A DNA stretch of 64,000 nucleotides from the NCBI RefSeq assembly GCF_000753795.1, contig NZ_JPEO01000005.1, positions 124,001 through 188,000 of the forward strand, read 5' to 3'. The DNA is from Shewanella mangrovi. Its GTDB lineage: Bacteria > Pseudomonadota > Gammaproteobacteria > Enterobacterales > Shewanellaceae. The translations under genes were made by a program, and so were the position numbers. Under the pieces are notes generated by a model that worked only from the letters and a program-made list of their open reading frames with translations, made no database searches and had not been told where the DNA came from. Positions 1-8,532 of the stretch are shown here, piece by piece (within the stretch, counting starts at the first letter, position 1; every line of letters begins with the position of its first letter).

Positions 1-1579
1 CCAACTCAGCGCTGGTCATCGTTTCAGAATCTGCCACTGTCACTTCGTCACCGAACAGCAAACGACCTTGGATTGATGGTGCGCGGAAGCCTTGTGCTAC
101 GCGACCATACAGGTTGACGTCAGGTGTCAGAGTGTACACACCGCTGAGATCCCAGCTGATTTGGCCGTCTGAAGGGTTTGCGTACAATACGTCAGTTGCG
201 CCGCCACCGATAGGTGATACTAGACGTTGTGCTTCAAAGTCTTTCTTATCGTGTGAGTAACGAATACCCGCAGTCACTTTGAATTCGTCAGTCACATCAA
301 AATCTAACGAACCGAATACCGCCCATGCTTTGGTGTCTTGCTTCTGATAAGCGAAACCGTCTTGCGCGCCATTGCTATCAAAGTCATAGCTGTCGATGTT
401 CAGCTCTTCATCGAAGTAGAACACACCCGCTTGCCAATCCAAACGACCTAGCTCGTTGGTGGCGATGCGCAGTTCTTGTGTCAATTGATGATGCTTCGGC
501 AGGCCGTCAGCAGATTCAGAGTTGAAACCAACAACGCTGATACCTGGGGTTGCTGAAGTGTAGCCACCGTCAACGTCTGCACGAGAGTATGCTTCTGCTT
601 TCTCGTAAGCGGTGATAGAGGTCAGTGTGTAGTCGCCGAAGTTGTATTCGAGTTTCGCGCTACCGCCTTTAGTGGTCACTGTTTGCTCTGCACGGCTGGC
701 AGCGTTTTGATAAACGGTGTCACGGTCAAAACCGTCAACCAGATCATTACCGCCGACTTGCATCGCATTAGCATGGTTTACACGTGGGGTGCCATCAAGG
801 TCACGGTAGTGCAGGTTAACCAGTGCGCTGAAATCGCTGTTTGGTTCCCACAGGACTTGCAGGCGAGCTGCTTTGTCATGGTAGCCTTCCAGCTGATCTT
901 TCTTTTCAAAACCAGGGGCTTTGTTATCGACCCAGTCATCACGTTGTTGATCTAATACAGATAAACGTGCTGAAACTGTGTCAGTCAGGCCGCCACCTAC
1001 TGCGCCTTCAATGTTAGTAGTGTTGAAGGTACCGTATGATGCTTTCGCGTAAGCGCTGAATTCTTGTGTTGGTTTTTTGGTATCGAGTTTGATGATACCA
1101 GCAGTGGTGTTACGACCAAACAGGCTGCCTTGTGGGCCACGCAGCACTTCTACGCGTTCCATATCGAAGATTGGGTAGCCTTTCAGGATGGCGTTTTCTT
1201 GTACCACGTCATCGACGACCAAAGATACAGGTTGTGATGAGTTCAAATCGAAATCGGTATTACCCATGCCACGGATATAGAAACGTGGGAAGGTACGGCC
1301 GAAAGAAGATTCGATGTTCAGGCTAGGAATACGTGAAGCCATGAAACGCAGGTCGTTACCGGCAGCGCCCAGATTTTCCAATTCACTGCTTTTCAGCGCA
1401 GAGATGGCCAACGGCACTTCTTGTGCATTTTGTACGCGCTTTTGCGCAGTTACCATAATGCGTTCCAGTTTACCGTCGTTTTGGTCGTCTTGAGTTGCTT
1501 CGGCCGCATATGCCATTGAGCCAGTCGCGAGTAACGCGGCCTGTACGCTCAGGAATAATTTCGAAAAATTGTTCATCAT
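1..1579 (-). CDS. TonB-dependent outer membrane receptor (C-terminus beyond window)
   Basis: Reading the minus strand from an ATG at 1579 gives about 526 residues open to the window edge. A signal peptide (MMNNFSKLFLSV...MAYA) is followed by a TonB-box-like stretch (LERIMVTAQK) and a plug domain. The plug holds the family signatures FYIRGMGNTDFD, VVDDVVQ and MERVEVLRGPQGSLFGRNTTAG, and the start of the beta-barrel follows. Such receptors import scarce ligands (siderophores, vitamins, saccharides or aromatics) using TonB-ExbBD energy. The plug type resembles the large MVTAQKR group common in oligotrophic and marine bacteria. The ligand cannot be read from sequence. A second ATG at 1576 is equally possible. 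A GntR-type regulator follows in the same orientation upstream, so ligand-linked control is plausible but unproven. The barrel C-terminus is missing only because of the window boundary. Confidence 0.93.
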   Translation of the reverse strand, partial: MMNNFSKLFLSVQAALLATGSMAYAAEATQDDQNDGKLERIMVTAQKRVQNAQEVPLAISALKSSELENLGAAGNDLRFMASRIPSLNIESSFGRTFPRFYIRGMGNTDFDLNSSQPVSLVVDDVVQENAILKGYPIFDMERVEVLRGPQGSLFGRNTTAGIIKLDTKKPTQEFSAYAKASYGTFNTTNIEGAVGGGLTDTVSARLSVLDQQRDDWVDNKAPGFEKKDQLEGYHDKAARLQVLWEPNSDFSALVNLHYRDLDGTPRVNHANAMQVGGNDLVDGFDRDTVYQNAASRAEQTVTTKGGSAKLEYNFGDYTLTSITAYEKAEAYSRADVDGGYTSATPGISVVGFNSESADGLPKHHQLTQELRIATNELGRLDWQAGVFYFDEELNIDSYDFDSNGAQDGFAYQKQDTKAWAVFGSLDFDVTDEFKVTAGIRYSHDKKDFEAQRLVSPIGGGATDVLYANPSDGQISWDLSGVYTLTPDVNLYGRVAQGFRAPSIQGRLLFGDEVTVADSETMTSAEL

Positions 1580-2070
1580 CGTAGGGTCTCTTGTTTGTAT
1601 AAAAGCATTGCTGTGAATCATGCAGCCACTCTCTTCTTACGCGGAAGTGGTCTGCGATTGCGCGGCATTTTAACTGCATCGTTTTTCAGATGAAACTTAA
1701 ATGTTTCAATTTTGAAATATACCGTCTACTTTTTGTTCAATAAAGTAGCAATCTATGTTTTTTCAGCATCCAACAGCATTTTTTGCTGCAATTTTGCCGA
1801 TTTATTCAGCAGATAATGCGACAGAAGTCGTATTCATTTGTACGAAAAAGGCAACGACGGTTCGCCTTTTTGTTATCAGTAGGTTATGCATTTGATAAGT
1901 ACCATTTGCTAAGTGATACAAAACATGCCGTGAATGTCGCGAGATCGGCGCAGCTTAGCGCGCAGGCATGGCTACCGGGAGAAAGTGGTGACGTTTGTCA
2001 GATGACGCTAGGGCGATAGTGCCGCTGAGAATTGCGTTGCCGGCGCGCTGCATGGCGCCGGAACAGGGGA
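1580..2070. other. Intergenic region between receptor and GntR regulator
   Basis: About 490 bases without a convincing gene. The part next to the receptor (about 1680-1780) is AT-rich and probably holds its promoter. At 2040-2061 a 7-bp GC stem (CCGGCGC / GCGCCGG, 8-nt loop) lies just past the stop of the GntR gene. It may end that transcript, although no clear U tract follows on the minus strand. I could not recognise an operator. Confidence 0.5.
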
Positions 2071-2796
2071 TTATTCTTTGGTATTGCGGAAGTCAGATTC
2101 GATGTGCTGCAAGCGGTCGAGGAAACCTTTGAGGTGGTTATACATCGCTTGGGCAGCGGCTTCTTCATCATTAGCGATTACTGCGTTAATCACTTCCAAG
2201 TGCAGTCCAGCCGGGTGAATAACGTTAGTGTCTGGTTCAAACTGATTGGTAATGTTAGCCAGCACTTGCAGCAACGATTTGGTGATACCAGCCAAGAAGC
2301 GGTTGCCGGTCATATCTGCCAGCAAATGGTGCACTTTCTGACGCAGTACCACAGTGTGCGGGTAGGCTAAATTATCACTTTCGCTGCGATGCGCTTGCAT
2401 GAGCTCTTCGGCGTCAGCTTTAGTGCAGTTTTTTGCCGCTAAACGGGCGATCATCGGTTCGATCAGCAAACGCGCTTCACACAATTCGGTGAAGGAGAGT
2501 TTTCCCATAAAAAACAGGTCATTGCAGGCCGAGCTCATGCGCTCAAAGGTTATGGCTTTAACGAAGGCTCCGCCGGTAGCACCTTGTTTTATTTCAACCA
2601 AACCACTTGCTTCAAGTCCTTTAATGGCTTCACGTACCACAGTACGACTCACCATGAACGACTCAATGAGTTCTCGCTCTGAAGGAAGTTTGTGACCTGC
2701 TTGATAAGTGCCATCAAAAATAGCCGTGCGCAGTTGCTGAGCAACTTCATCAGACGCTTTTATCTGCTTGACCGGTTTAAAAGTTTCCAAAGACAA
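2071..2796 (-). CDS. GntR family (FadR/FCD type) transcriptional regulator
   Basis: 241 residues. The N-terminal winged helix (about residues 15-80) contains the GntR signature: KLPSERELIESFMVSRTVVREAIKGLEASGLVEIKQGATGG. The C-terminal all-helical FCD effector domain spans about 95-225, with the metal-ligand pattern of this subfamily (E-x-R around LCEARLLIEP, and histidines near VVLRQKVHHL and HLEVINAV). FCD proteins usually sense small carboxylic acids such as lactate, glycolate, sugar acids or aromatic acids, and mostly repress the adjacent catabolic genes. The gene lies between the receptor (same strand) and the divergent cytochrome/flavin-reductase/porin/esterase run, so it is the obvious candidate to control one or both. 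The effector is unknown; an organic acid released by the esterase, or the acceptor itself, is inferred only from context. Confidence 0.9.
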   Translation of the reverse strand: MSLETFKPVKQIKASDEVAQQLRTAIFDGTYQAGHKLPSERELIESFMVSRTVVREAIKGLEASGLVEIKQGATGGAFVKAITFERMSSACNDLFFMGKLSFTELCEARLLIEPMIARLAAKNCTKADAEELMQAHRSESDNLAYPHTVVLRQKVHHLLADMTGNRFLAGITKSLLQVLANITNQFEPDTNVIHPAGLHLEVINAVIANDEEAAAQAMYNHLKGFLDRLQHIESDFRNTKE

Positions 2797-2959
2797 ATCC
2801 TAGGGGCGGAAAAGTGCATTCACTATACCACTATTTGAATATTAATCAGTAGCAATCCACGTCACAAACCCTCTATTTAATTTAACCCATCTCACAATTA
2901 GTAGGTGCTAAATCACCCCTTTAAAAACAATAACTTGCTAATAAAATCCCGTAAAAAAA

Positions 2960-2977
2960 AGTGATCTATTTTTCACT
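2960..2977. repeat. Short inverted repeat upstream of tetraheme cytochrome
   Basis: AGTGA and TCACT half-sites separated by 8 bases (2960-2964 and 2973-2977) lie in the 292-bp divergent region between the GntR gene and the cytochrome gene. The spacing does not fit a canonical CRP site (N6). It could be an operator for the neighbouring regulator, or chance. Confidence 0.25.
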
Positions 2978-3088
2978 ATTCAAGTTTTTTGTGATTGCTT
3001 GTTCAGAATCAAAATCAATTAATTTACCGATAAAGTCATATGTCATACGTTTTATATATGCCGTTTAGTTACCAAAGCTAATAAAACG

Positions 3089-3442
3089 ATGTCTACATTA
3101 CTGCGTTACCTATCGATTTCCGCTTTAGCGATGTCAGCCATGCTGCTGACCATAAATGCTAACGCTATTGAATTGCGTGGTAGCCATAAAGCCAACCATG
3201 TGGCGTGTAAGTCTTGCCATACCAAGGGTATGAAGCAGGCCGGCACCATGGAAGGCTGTTTGAGCTGTCACCAGAGTTATGAAGCTGTCCGTGCATTAAC
3301 GGAAGGCAAAACCGATTTAGAAGTAAACCCACATATCGATGGGCATATGGGAGAGCTCGATTGTACCGAGTGTCACCACATCCATAAGCCGTCCAAGGCC
3401 GTTTGTAACGAGTGCCATGGGTTCGATTTTGTTACTCCGTAA
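3089..3442 (+). CDS. Periplasmic tetraheme cytochrome c, partner of the flavin reductase
   Basis: 117 residues with a Sec signal peptide (cleavage expected after ...TINANA). Four CXXCH heme motifs are visible: C40-H44, C57-H61, C92-H96 and C106-H110, with extra histidines for bis-His ligation. The layout matches the small tetraheme domain fused to the N-terminus of Shewanella flavocytochrome c fumarate reductases, but here it is a separate polypeptide. It probably takes electrons from the membrane quinol dehydrogenase CymA, or an equivalent, and passes them to the flavoprotein encoded 24 bp downstream. No strong Shine-Dalgarno precedes the ATG. The heme count and pairing are seen directly; the electron donor is inferred from the family. 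Confidence 0.93.
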   Translation: MSTLLRYLSISALAMSAMLLTINANAIELRGSHKANHVACKSCHTKGMKQAGTMEGCLSCHQSYEAVRALTEGKTDLEVNPHIDGHMGELDCTECHHIHKPSKAVCNECHGFDFVTP

Positions 3443-3466
3443 AAACCCCTCAAAGAGGTAAACACA

Positions 3467-4966
3467 ATGAAAAAAAGAACATTTGTCAAAACCGCCTTAG
3501 CGCTGACGGCTGCAACGATGTTCAGTATGCCAGCATGGGCCACCATCAATATGGACACTGATGTGGTGGTTGTAGGTGCTGGTGCTTCAGGTATGGCTGC
3601 GAGTGTGCAAGCTGCTCAGCTTGGCGCCAAAGTTGTCACCCTAGAAAAACAAGCTAAAAACGGCGGTACTGGTAATTTCGCCGAAGGTATCTTTGCTTGC
3701 GAAAGTAGCATGCAACACCGTCAAGGCATCATCGTTACCAAAGAAGAAGCCTTCAAAACCATCATGGATTACAGCCACTGGAAAGCTAACGCGCCATTGG
3801 TTTCTGCGTTCGTGAACAAGTCTGGTTCAACCATCGACTGGTTGAAAGACATGGGCGTTAAGTTCGAATACATCGGTCCAGGCGGCCCAGGTGGCGTACT
3901 GACTTGGCACGTGATCGAAGGTCACTCTAAAGCGATGATCAAGACCTTCACTGAACAGTTCGACAAGATGGGCGGCAAGCTGCTGCTGAAAACTGCCGGT
4001 CATGAGCTGATCACCGAAAACGGTAAAGTGGTTGGCGTTAAGGGTAAAACCAAAGACGGCGAAGACGTGATTGTACACGCTAAAGCCGTGATCATCTCTA
4101 CCGGCGGTTACGCCAACAACAAAGAGATGATGGAAAAATACTCGCCATATCCAGACATGGTATTTATCGGCCAGATCGGTAAAGACGGCGACGGTATCAA
4201 CATGGCGTGGAACGCAGGTGCCGCTGAAGAAGGCGTTCACGTAATGCAATCTTACCGTCCAGGTCTGCCAGGTTATGCGCCAAATAACCAAATGATCGCG
4301 GCGGCTGTTCAACCTTACTTCTGGGTTGATCCAAAAGGCATCCGTTACACCGACGAATCTTCTGTTGTGCTGTGGCCATTTGCCGGTAACGCACTGGAAC
4401 GTCTGGGTGGCAAAGCCTTCTCAATCTACGACGAAAACACCAAAAACATGTTCATTGACAAAGGTATCCACATGCCTTTGGGTGAATGGGTTATCGCCGG
4501 TACTAAGCTGACCAAGTTGCCAAACGAGTTGGATAAAGCGATTGAAAAAGGCGACGTCGTGAAAGCGAACACCATTCCAGAACTGGCGAAAAAGCTGGGT
4601 ATGGATCCAAAAGTACTGCAAGCCTCTGTGGATAAAAACAACGAGATGGCGGCAGCTCACGAAGATACCGAGTACTACAAACAAGCCGTTTACCTGCGTT
4701 CAGTGGCAAAACCACCTTACTACGCAACTCGTCTGCAACCTCGCGCACTGGGCACTCTGGGTGGCGTGAAGATCAATGAACACACCCAAGCAATCAGCAA
4801 AACCACTGGTGAGCCGATTGATGGTCTGTTTGTGACCGGTAACGACGCTGGCGGTATGTACGGCGACAGCTACGACCTGATGTTGGGTGGTGGCACCTTA
4901 GGCTTCGCAGTGAACTCCGGCCGGATTGCCGCAGAAACTGCCGTCGCTAACTACGTGAAAAAATAA
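3467..4966 (+). CDS. Periplasmic FAD-dependent enoate reductase (fumarate reductase/flavocytochrome c flavin subunit family)
   Basis: 499 residues. The signal peptide ends near MFSMPAWA. A Rossmann FAD motif (VVVVGAGASGMAAS, residues about 33-46) is followed by the acidic ribose-binding end (TLEKQ), and a C-terminal FAD closure (GLFVTGNDAGG...GGGTLGFAVNSGRIA) completes the fold. The family reduces activated C=C bonds (fumarate, urocanate, methacrylate, acrylate, hydroxycinnamates) as terminal electron acceptors. The fumarate-specific elements are altered: the usual HGxNRLGG segment is replaced by MYGDSYDLMLGGG, HTMGG by ALGTLGG, and the TRD proton-donor segment by ESSVVLW. Fumarate is therefore unlikely as substrate. 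An adjacent feruloyl-esterase-like gene makes a hydroxycinnamate or related aromatic enoate a reasonable inference. Electrons should come from the tetraheme cytochrome immediately upstream. Confidence 0.9.
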   Translation: MKKRTFVKTALALTAATMFSMPAWATINMDTDVVVVGAGASGMAASVQAAQLGAKVVTLEKQAKNGGTGNFAEGIFACESSMQHRQGIIVTKEEAFKTIMDYSHWKANAPLVSAFVNKSGSTIDWLKDMGVKFEYIGPGGPGGVLTWHVIEGHSKAMIKTFTEQFDKMGGKLLLKTAGHELITENGKVVGVKGKTKDGEDVIVHAKAVIISTGGYANNKEMMEKYSPYPDMVFIGQIGKDGDGINMAWNAGAAEEGVHVMQSYRPGLPGYAPNNQMIAAAVQPYFWVDPKGIRYTDESSVVLWPFAGNALERLGGKAFSIYDENTKNMFIDKGIHMPLGEWVIAGTKLTKLPNELDKAIEKGDVVKANTIPELAKKLGMDPKVLQASVDKNNEMAAAHEDTEYYKQAVYLRSVAKPPYYATRLQPRALGTLGGVKINEHTQAISKTTGEPIDGLFVTGNDAGGMYGDSYDLMLGGGTLGFAVNSGRIAAETAVANYVKK

Positions 4967-4982
4967 GCGTAGCTAAGCAGAC

Positions 4983-5163
4983 AAGAGCCCGAACTGGGTC
5001 GGGCTCTTAACTGCGGCAAGTACAGAGTTACACCTTTTCGAGTAGTTGCTCTGGGAACAATGCTCGAGGGACAACCTAAGTGCTCGAACTGGGTCGAGTG
5101 ATTAGGTGCTTTAAAAAGCAATAAGTAACACAACCTTAAGGCCACGAGCTGGGTCGAGGCCTT
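4983..5163 (+). repeat. Three related hairpins sharing a CTGGGTCG core
   Basis: Three inverted repeats follow one another between the flavin reductase and the porin. The first is 4983-5008 (10-bp stem AAGAGCCCGA/TCGGGCTCTT, loop ACTGGG). The second is 5074-5107 (inner CTCGA/TCGAG around ACTGGG, outer ACCTAA/TTAGGT). The third is 5138-5163 (AAGGCCACGA/TCGAGGCCTT with one mismatch, loop GCTGGG). The loop and 3' stem start, CTGGGTCG, are constant while the outer stem changes with compensation. They may be terminators or attenuators, RNA processing or stability elements, or a protein-binding repeat, setting porin levels relative to the reductase. Confidence 0.7.
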
Positions 5164-5182
5164 TTCACCGGAAGTTACAACT

Positions 5183-6418
5183 ATGAACAAAAAATATCTT
5201 TCTGTTGCCTTGTTGGCTGCGCTAGCAGTGCCAGCTATGGCGGAAACCACTGTCGACGATATGTTTACTAACGGTTCTTTGACCGGTCAGTTCCGTATGT
5301 TCGATTTCACTCGTAGCTTTAATGGCGACACTCAAACTCGCCACGATACTACCTTCGGCGGCATCTTTAAGTACCGTACTGCTGAAGTAAACGGCATAAA
5401 ATTTGGTGCAAGCTTTGCGTCTGCTAACCGTATGTTCGTTGACGAAAACCAAGGCATCTACGGTCTGCTGGGCCGTGAAGACGGTAAACACTCTAACGTG
5501 AACCGTATGCAGGAATACTTCGTTGAAGGTAACTGGTTTAACACCGACATCAAAGTGGGCGCTCAAGAACTGCGTACCCCAATGATGAACCCACACGACA
5601 TTCGCGCTATTCCACGTACTTTCCGCGGCGTGTCTGTGGTTAACAACAGCATCGACAACCTGAAACTGACCGGTTTGTACATCACCGACAGCATGGGCTG
5701 GACTGACACTACGTTCGTGTCTGTTAACCAAGCCGTTGCTGGCGAATATGCACGCCAAGGTATCCAGGTTAATGTGGCTGATAAGCCAGTTTATGCGCTG
5801 GGTGCTACATACAATGTCCCAACGGGTTCTGCGCTGAAACTGACCGCTAACGTATGGGATTACCGCATGCCAGACGTATTCAACGAAGTTTATGCTAAGT
5901 TGAACCTGTCTATTCCTGTTGGTGATGCAGAGTTTTATCTGACGCCTTCTTACCTGAAGCAAGATTCTATCGGTAACGAAACTGCTAACGAATTGGATAC
6001 TTACCAATGGGGTACTCACCTGGGCGTGAAATACGCAGGTGCTGATCTGACATTGTTCTATGCAGAAACTGGCGATCAAGGCCTATTGGCGCCATGGGGC
6101 GATGAGAAAGTGGTTATCCAACAAGTGTACCAATGTACTCGTGGCCAAGAAGACGTATACGCTGCTCGTCTGAACTATGACTTCAGCAAAGCAGGTGTTG
6201 ATGGCCTGAGCGCTTACGTATTCTACGGTGATTATGACGTGCCAGAAGGCATGGGCAATGACTTCACCGAAACTGACTTCTCTGTTATCTACAAGCTGGA
6301 CCCTGTGTTGAAAGGTCTGAGCACTCGCGTTCGCTACGCCATGGTTGACGTTGATGGCGGCGAAGATATCGACGATCTGCGTCTGTTCATCTACTACAAC
6401 TTCAAACTCGGTCACTAA
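5183..6418 (+). CDS. Outer membrane porin, OprD-like superfamily
   Basis: 411 residues. A signal peptide (MNKKYLSVALLAALAVPAMA) is followed by a protein rich in alternating amphipathic strands (for example FNTDIKVGAQELRTPMMN and GLSTRVRYAMVDVD). It ends in an aromatic strand (LRLFIYYNFKLGH) typical of the OprD/OprE and epsilon-proteobacterial porin group. Such porins admit small carboxylates and aromatic acids. The gene follows the flavin reductase after three hairpins and precedes the esterase lipoprotein, so it is probably the entry channel for the substrate of that pair. Specificity is inferred from context. A good Shine-Dalgarno-like GGAAG lies just upstream of the ATG. Confidence 0.85.
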   Translation: MNKKYLSVALLAALAVPAMAETTVDDMFTNGSLTGQFRMFDFTRSFNGDTQTRHDTTFGGIFKYRTAEVNGIKFGASFASANRMFVDENQGIYGLLGREDGKHSNVNRMQEYFVEGNWFNTDIKVGAQELRTPMMNPHDIRAIPRTFRGVSVVNNSIDNLKLTGLYITDSMGWTDTTFVSVNQAVAGEYARQGIQVNVADKPVYALGATYNVPTGSALKLTANVWDYRMPDVFNEVYAKLNLSIPVGDAEFYLTPSYLKQDSIGNETANELDTYQWGTHLGVKYAGADLTLFYAETGDQGLLAPWGDEKVVIQQVYQCTRGQEDVYAARLNYDFSKAGVDGLSAYVFYGDYDVPEGMGNDFTETDFSVIYKLDPVLKGLSTRVRYAMVDVDGGEDIDDLRLFIYYNFKLGH

Positions 6419-6432
6419 TTCCGCGTCCCTAT

Positions 6433-6466
6433 GGCTCCGCCCACTGCTCCCGGGCGGGGCCATTTC
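6433..6466 (+). terminator. Terminator after the porin
   Basis: A 10-bp GC-rich stem (GGCTCCGCCC at 6433-6442, GGGCGGGGCC at 6452-6461, one G-U pair) is followed by a short ATTTCT tail. It lies 14 bases past the porin stop. Confidence 0.7.
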
Positions 6467-6530
6467 TCCTCGATAAAATGAAAAATCATATATCTGAATG
6501 ACCAAGGTCATTTGGAAGGGAAGGTTTTAC

Positions 6531-8276
6531 ATGAAAAAAACGAATTTCCTGTTACCACTTGCTATTGCACCTTTGTGTCTGGCGATGTGGGGTTGTAATG
6601 GTAACGGCCATAACAACGACGAAAACACTGCCAATACGCTGCCAATTTTAGGCGAAGCCACACCGGGCTCATTGAATAGCTGTGAAGATCTTGCGACCCA
6701 ATTTAGCTTTGATAGCACAGTGATTACCGATGCCCACACCGTTGCCGCAGGCGCGGTCAGTTACAACGACAGCGAAGCTTACAATGCACCAGCTCACTGT
6801 GTGATCACCGGTTACATGAATGAACGTACTGGCAAGGGCATCGCGGGTGATACCACTTATCGCATCGGTTTTGAGATGCGTCTGCCGGTCGATTGGAACG
6901 GCCGCTTTTACTATCAAGCCAACGGTGGTTTAGATGGCTCAGTTGCCAAGGCTGTTGGTCGCTTCCTATTCTCTGGTGGGGCCGACTCTGGTGCCTTGAA
7001 CAAAGGGTTTGCGGTGATCAGCTCTGACGCCGGGCACCCATCGCCTACACCGACATTTGGTTTAGATCCGCAAGCTCGTAAAGACTACGGCTACAACGCG
7101 GTGGCGCAGTTAACACCTATGGCCAAATCCTTGATTGAGACGGCTTATGGTAAGCAGCCAGATCGTTCTTACTTTGGTGGCTGTTCTAACGGTGGTCGTC
7201 ACACTATGGTGGCAGCAACCCGTTATGCGGATCTGTATGACGGCTTCCTTGTCGGTAACCCAGGCTTCAACCTACCGAAAGCGGCGGTTGATCAAATGTA
7301 CGGTATTCAACAGTACTCCAGCTTGGTGGACGTGGATCCGAACGATATTCTGGCCAGCATTCAAGGCGCTATCACTGAACAAGAGTTTGGTGTGGTGTCA
7401 AAAGCGGTATTGGCGCAATGCGATGCGTTGGATGGTGCAGCCGATGGTATGGTCAACGCACTCGAAGCGTGTCAGGACGCCTTTGATCTGAATCGCGACG
7501 TGCCAACCTGTGCTGGTGACCGCGATGGAACCTGTCTGACGCAGGCGCAAAAAGATGTGCTGAGCAACATTATGGGCGGTGCACATAACACTGCTGGTGA
7601 AGCGATCTACACCAACTTCCCATATGATGCAGGCATGGGGACTGATGATTACTTCAGCTGGGAATACTTCATGGCCATGATGCGTGACCCAGGTGCTGTT
7701 GCCTTTATCTTCAGCACTCCGCCTACACTGTTGGGGAACACTGAAGCGGATGCGTATAACTACGTGAAAAACTTCAGCATGGATACCGATGCTCCAAAAA
7801 TCTATGCCACTGATGCGACCTATACCGAAGCGGGTATGGACTTTATGCCGCCGGTGGATCCAACCGATATGGGCACCTTGCGTGATCGTGGCGCAAAGAT
7901 TCTGGCGATTCACGGTACCTCAGATCCTGTGTTCTCTGTGCAAGACACCATCAACTGGTATAACGGTTTAGAAGCGGCCAACACCAACGAAGCAGACAAA
8001 TTTGCACGTCTGTATCTGGTGCCGGGCATGAACCACTGTGGTCGTGGTCCTGCGACTGACAAGTTTGATGCCTTAGATAAGCTGGTGAGCTGGGTGGAAG
8101 ATGGCACTGAGCCAGAAGCGATTGAAGCCTCTGTACGTGCCGACAATGCTGAGTTGCCAGCGGACTGGTCAGCACAACGTACACGTCCATTGTGTCCGTA
8201 CCCTCAAATTGCCACTTACAATGGCAGCGGTAGCGTAGAAGATGCCGCGAGCTTTAGCTGTAAAGCCCCTGAATAA
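6531..8276 (+). CDS. Tannase/feruloyl esterase family lipoprotein
   Basis: 582 residues from the ATG at 6531, chosen because GGAAGGGAAGG precedes it and the hydrophobic signal starts there; an in-frame ATG at 6498 would add 11 unlikely residues. Cys22 in LAMWGC is a non-classical lipobox. The alpha/beta-hydrolase triad shows the CS-D-HC pattern of the tannase family: Cys218-Ser219 in GGCSNGG, Asp465 in HGTSDPV, and His502-Cys503 in GMNHCG, where the two cysteines can form a disulfide joining nucleophile and histidine. Members hydrolyse gallate or hydroxycinnamate esters such as chlorogenate. Calcium-type Asp-rich loops (DALDGAADGMVN, CAGDRDGTC) are present. Placed after the porin and the reductase pair, it probably frees the acid that the flavoprotein reduces. 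It may alternatively hydrolyse another aryl ester. Confidence 0.92.
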   Translation: MKKTNFLLPLAIAPLCLAMWGCNGNGHNNDENTANTLPILGEATPGSLNSCEDLATQFSFDSTVITDAHTVAAGAVSYNDSEAYNAPAHCVITGYMNERTGKGIAGDTTYRIGFEMRLPVDWNGRFYYQANGGLDGSVAKAVGRFLFSGGADSGALNKGFAVISSDAGHPSPTPTFGLDPQARKDYGYNAVAQLTPMAKSLIETAYGKQPDRSYFGGCSNGGRHTMVAATRYADLYDGFLVGNPGFNLPKAAVDQMYGIQQYSSLVDVDPNDILASIQGAITEQEFGVVSKAVLAQCDALDGAADGMVNALEACQDAFDLNRDVPTCAGDRDGTCLTQAQKDVLSNIMGGAHNTAGEAIYTNFPYDAGMGTDDYFSWEYFMAMMRDPGAVAFIFSTPPTLLGNTEADAYNYVKNFSMDTDAPKIYATDATYTEAGMDFMPPVDPTDMGTLRDRGAKILAIHGTSDPVFSVQDTINWYNGLEAANTNEADKFARLYLVPGMNHCGRGPATDKFDALDKLVSWVEDGTEPEAIEASVRADNAELPADWSAQRTRPLCPYPQIATYNGSGSVEDAASFSCKAPE

Positions 8277-8315
8277 CTATTAGTTCGTTTGGTTCTCTAT
8301 TAGTTGACACCGTTT

Positions 8316-8344
8316 GGCAGCCTGTATTGCAGGCTGCCTTTTTT
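8316..8344 (+). terminator. Rho-independent terminator of the esterase transcript
   Basis: Perfect 9-bp stem (GGCAGCCTG 8316-8324, CAGGCTGCC 8330-8338), 5-nt loop, then six T residues. Confidence 0.9.
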
Positions 8345-8532
8345 ATCAGTGGCCTAAGTGGCTGACGTGACGAGTGAAGGATGGTGAGGGCGACCTAAAT
8401 CAAGCATACAGACGATAGTAAGAAACTGTACTAAATAGCGAAAACCGCTAAACCGTTATTATCAAATAAACAAAAAGCAATATAAATCAAATTGTTAAAT
8501 TCTGGCCTGTTTCCTGCTTTACTCCTAGTCGA

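Noticed and set aside
2955..3005. Possible CRP site before the tetraheme cytochrome
   Set aside because: AGTGA and TCACT are separated by 8 bases, not 6, and the nearby TGTGA has no matching second half.
5222..6079. Long open frame antisense to the porin gene
   Set aside because: It mirrors the codon pattern of the porin, lacks a start context and recognisable domains; the porin has a signal peptide and barrel features.
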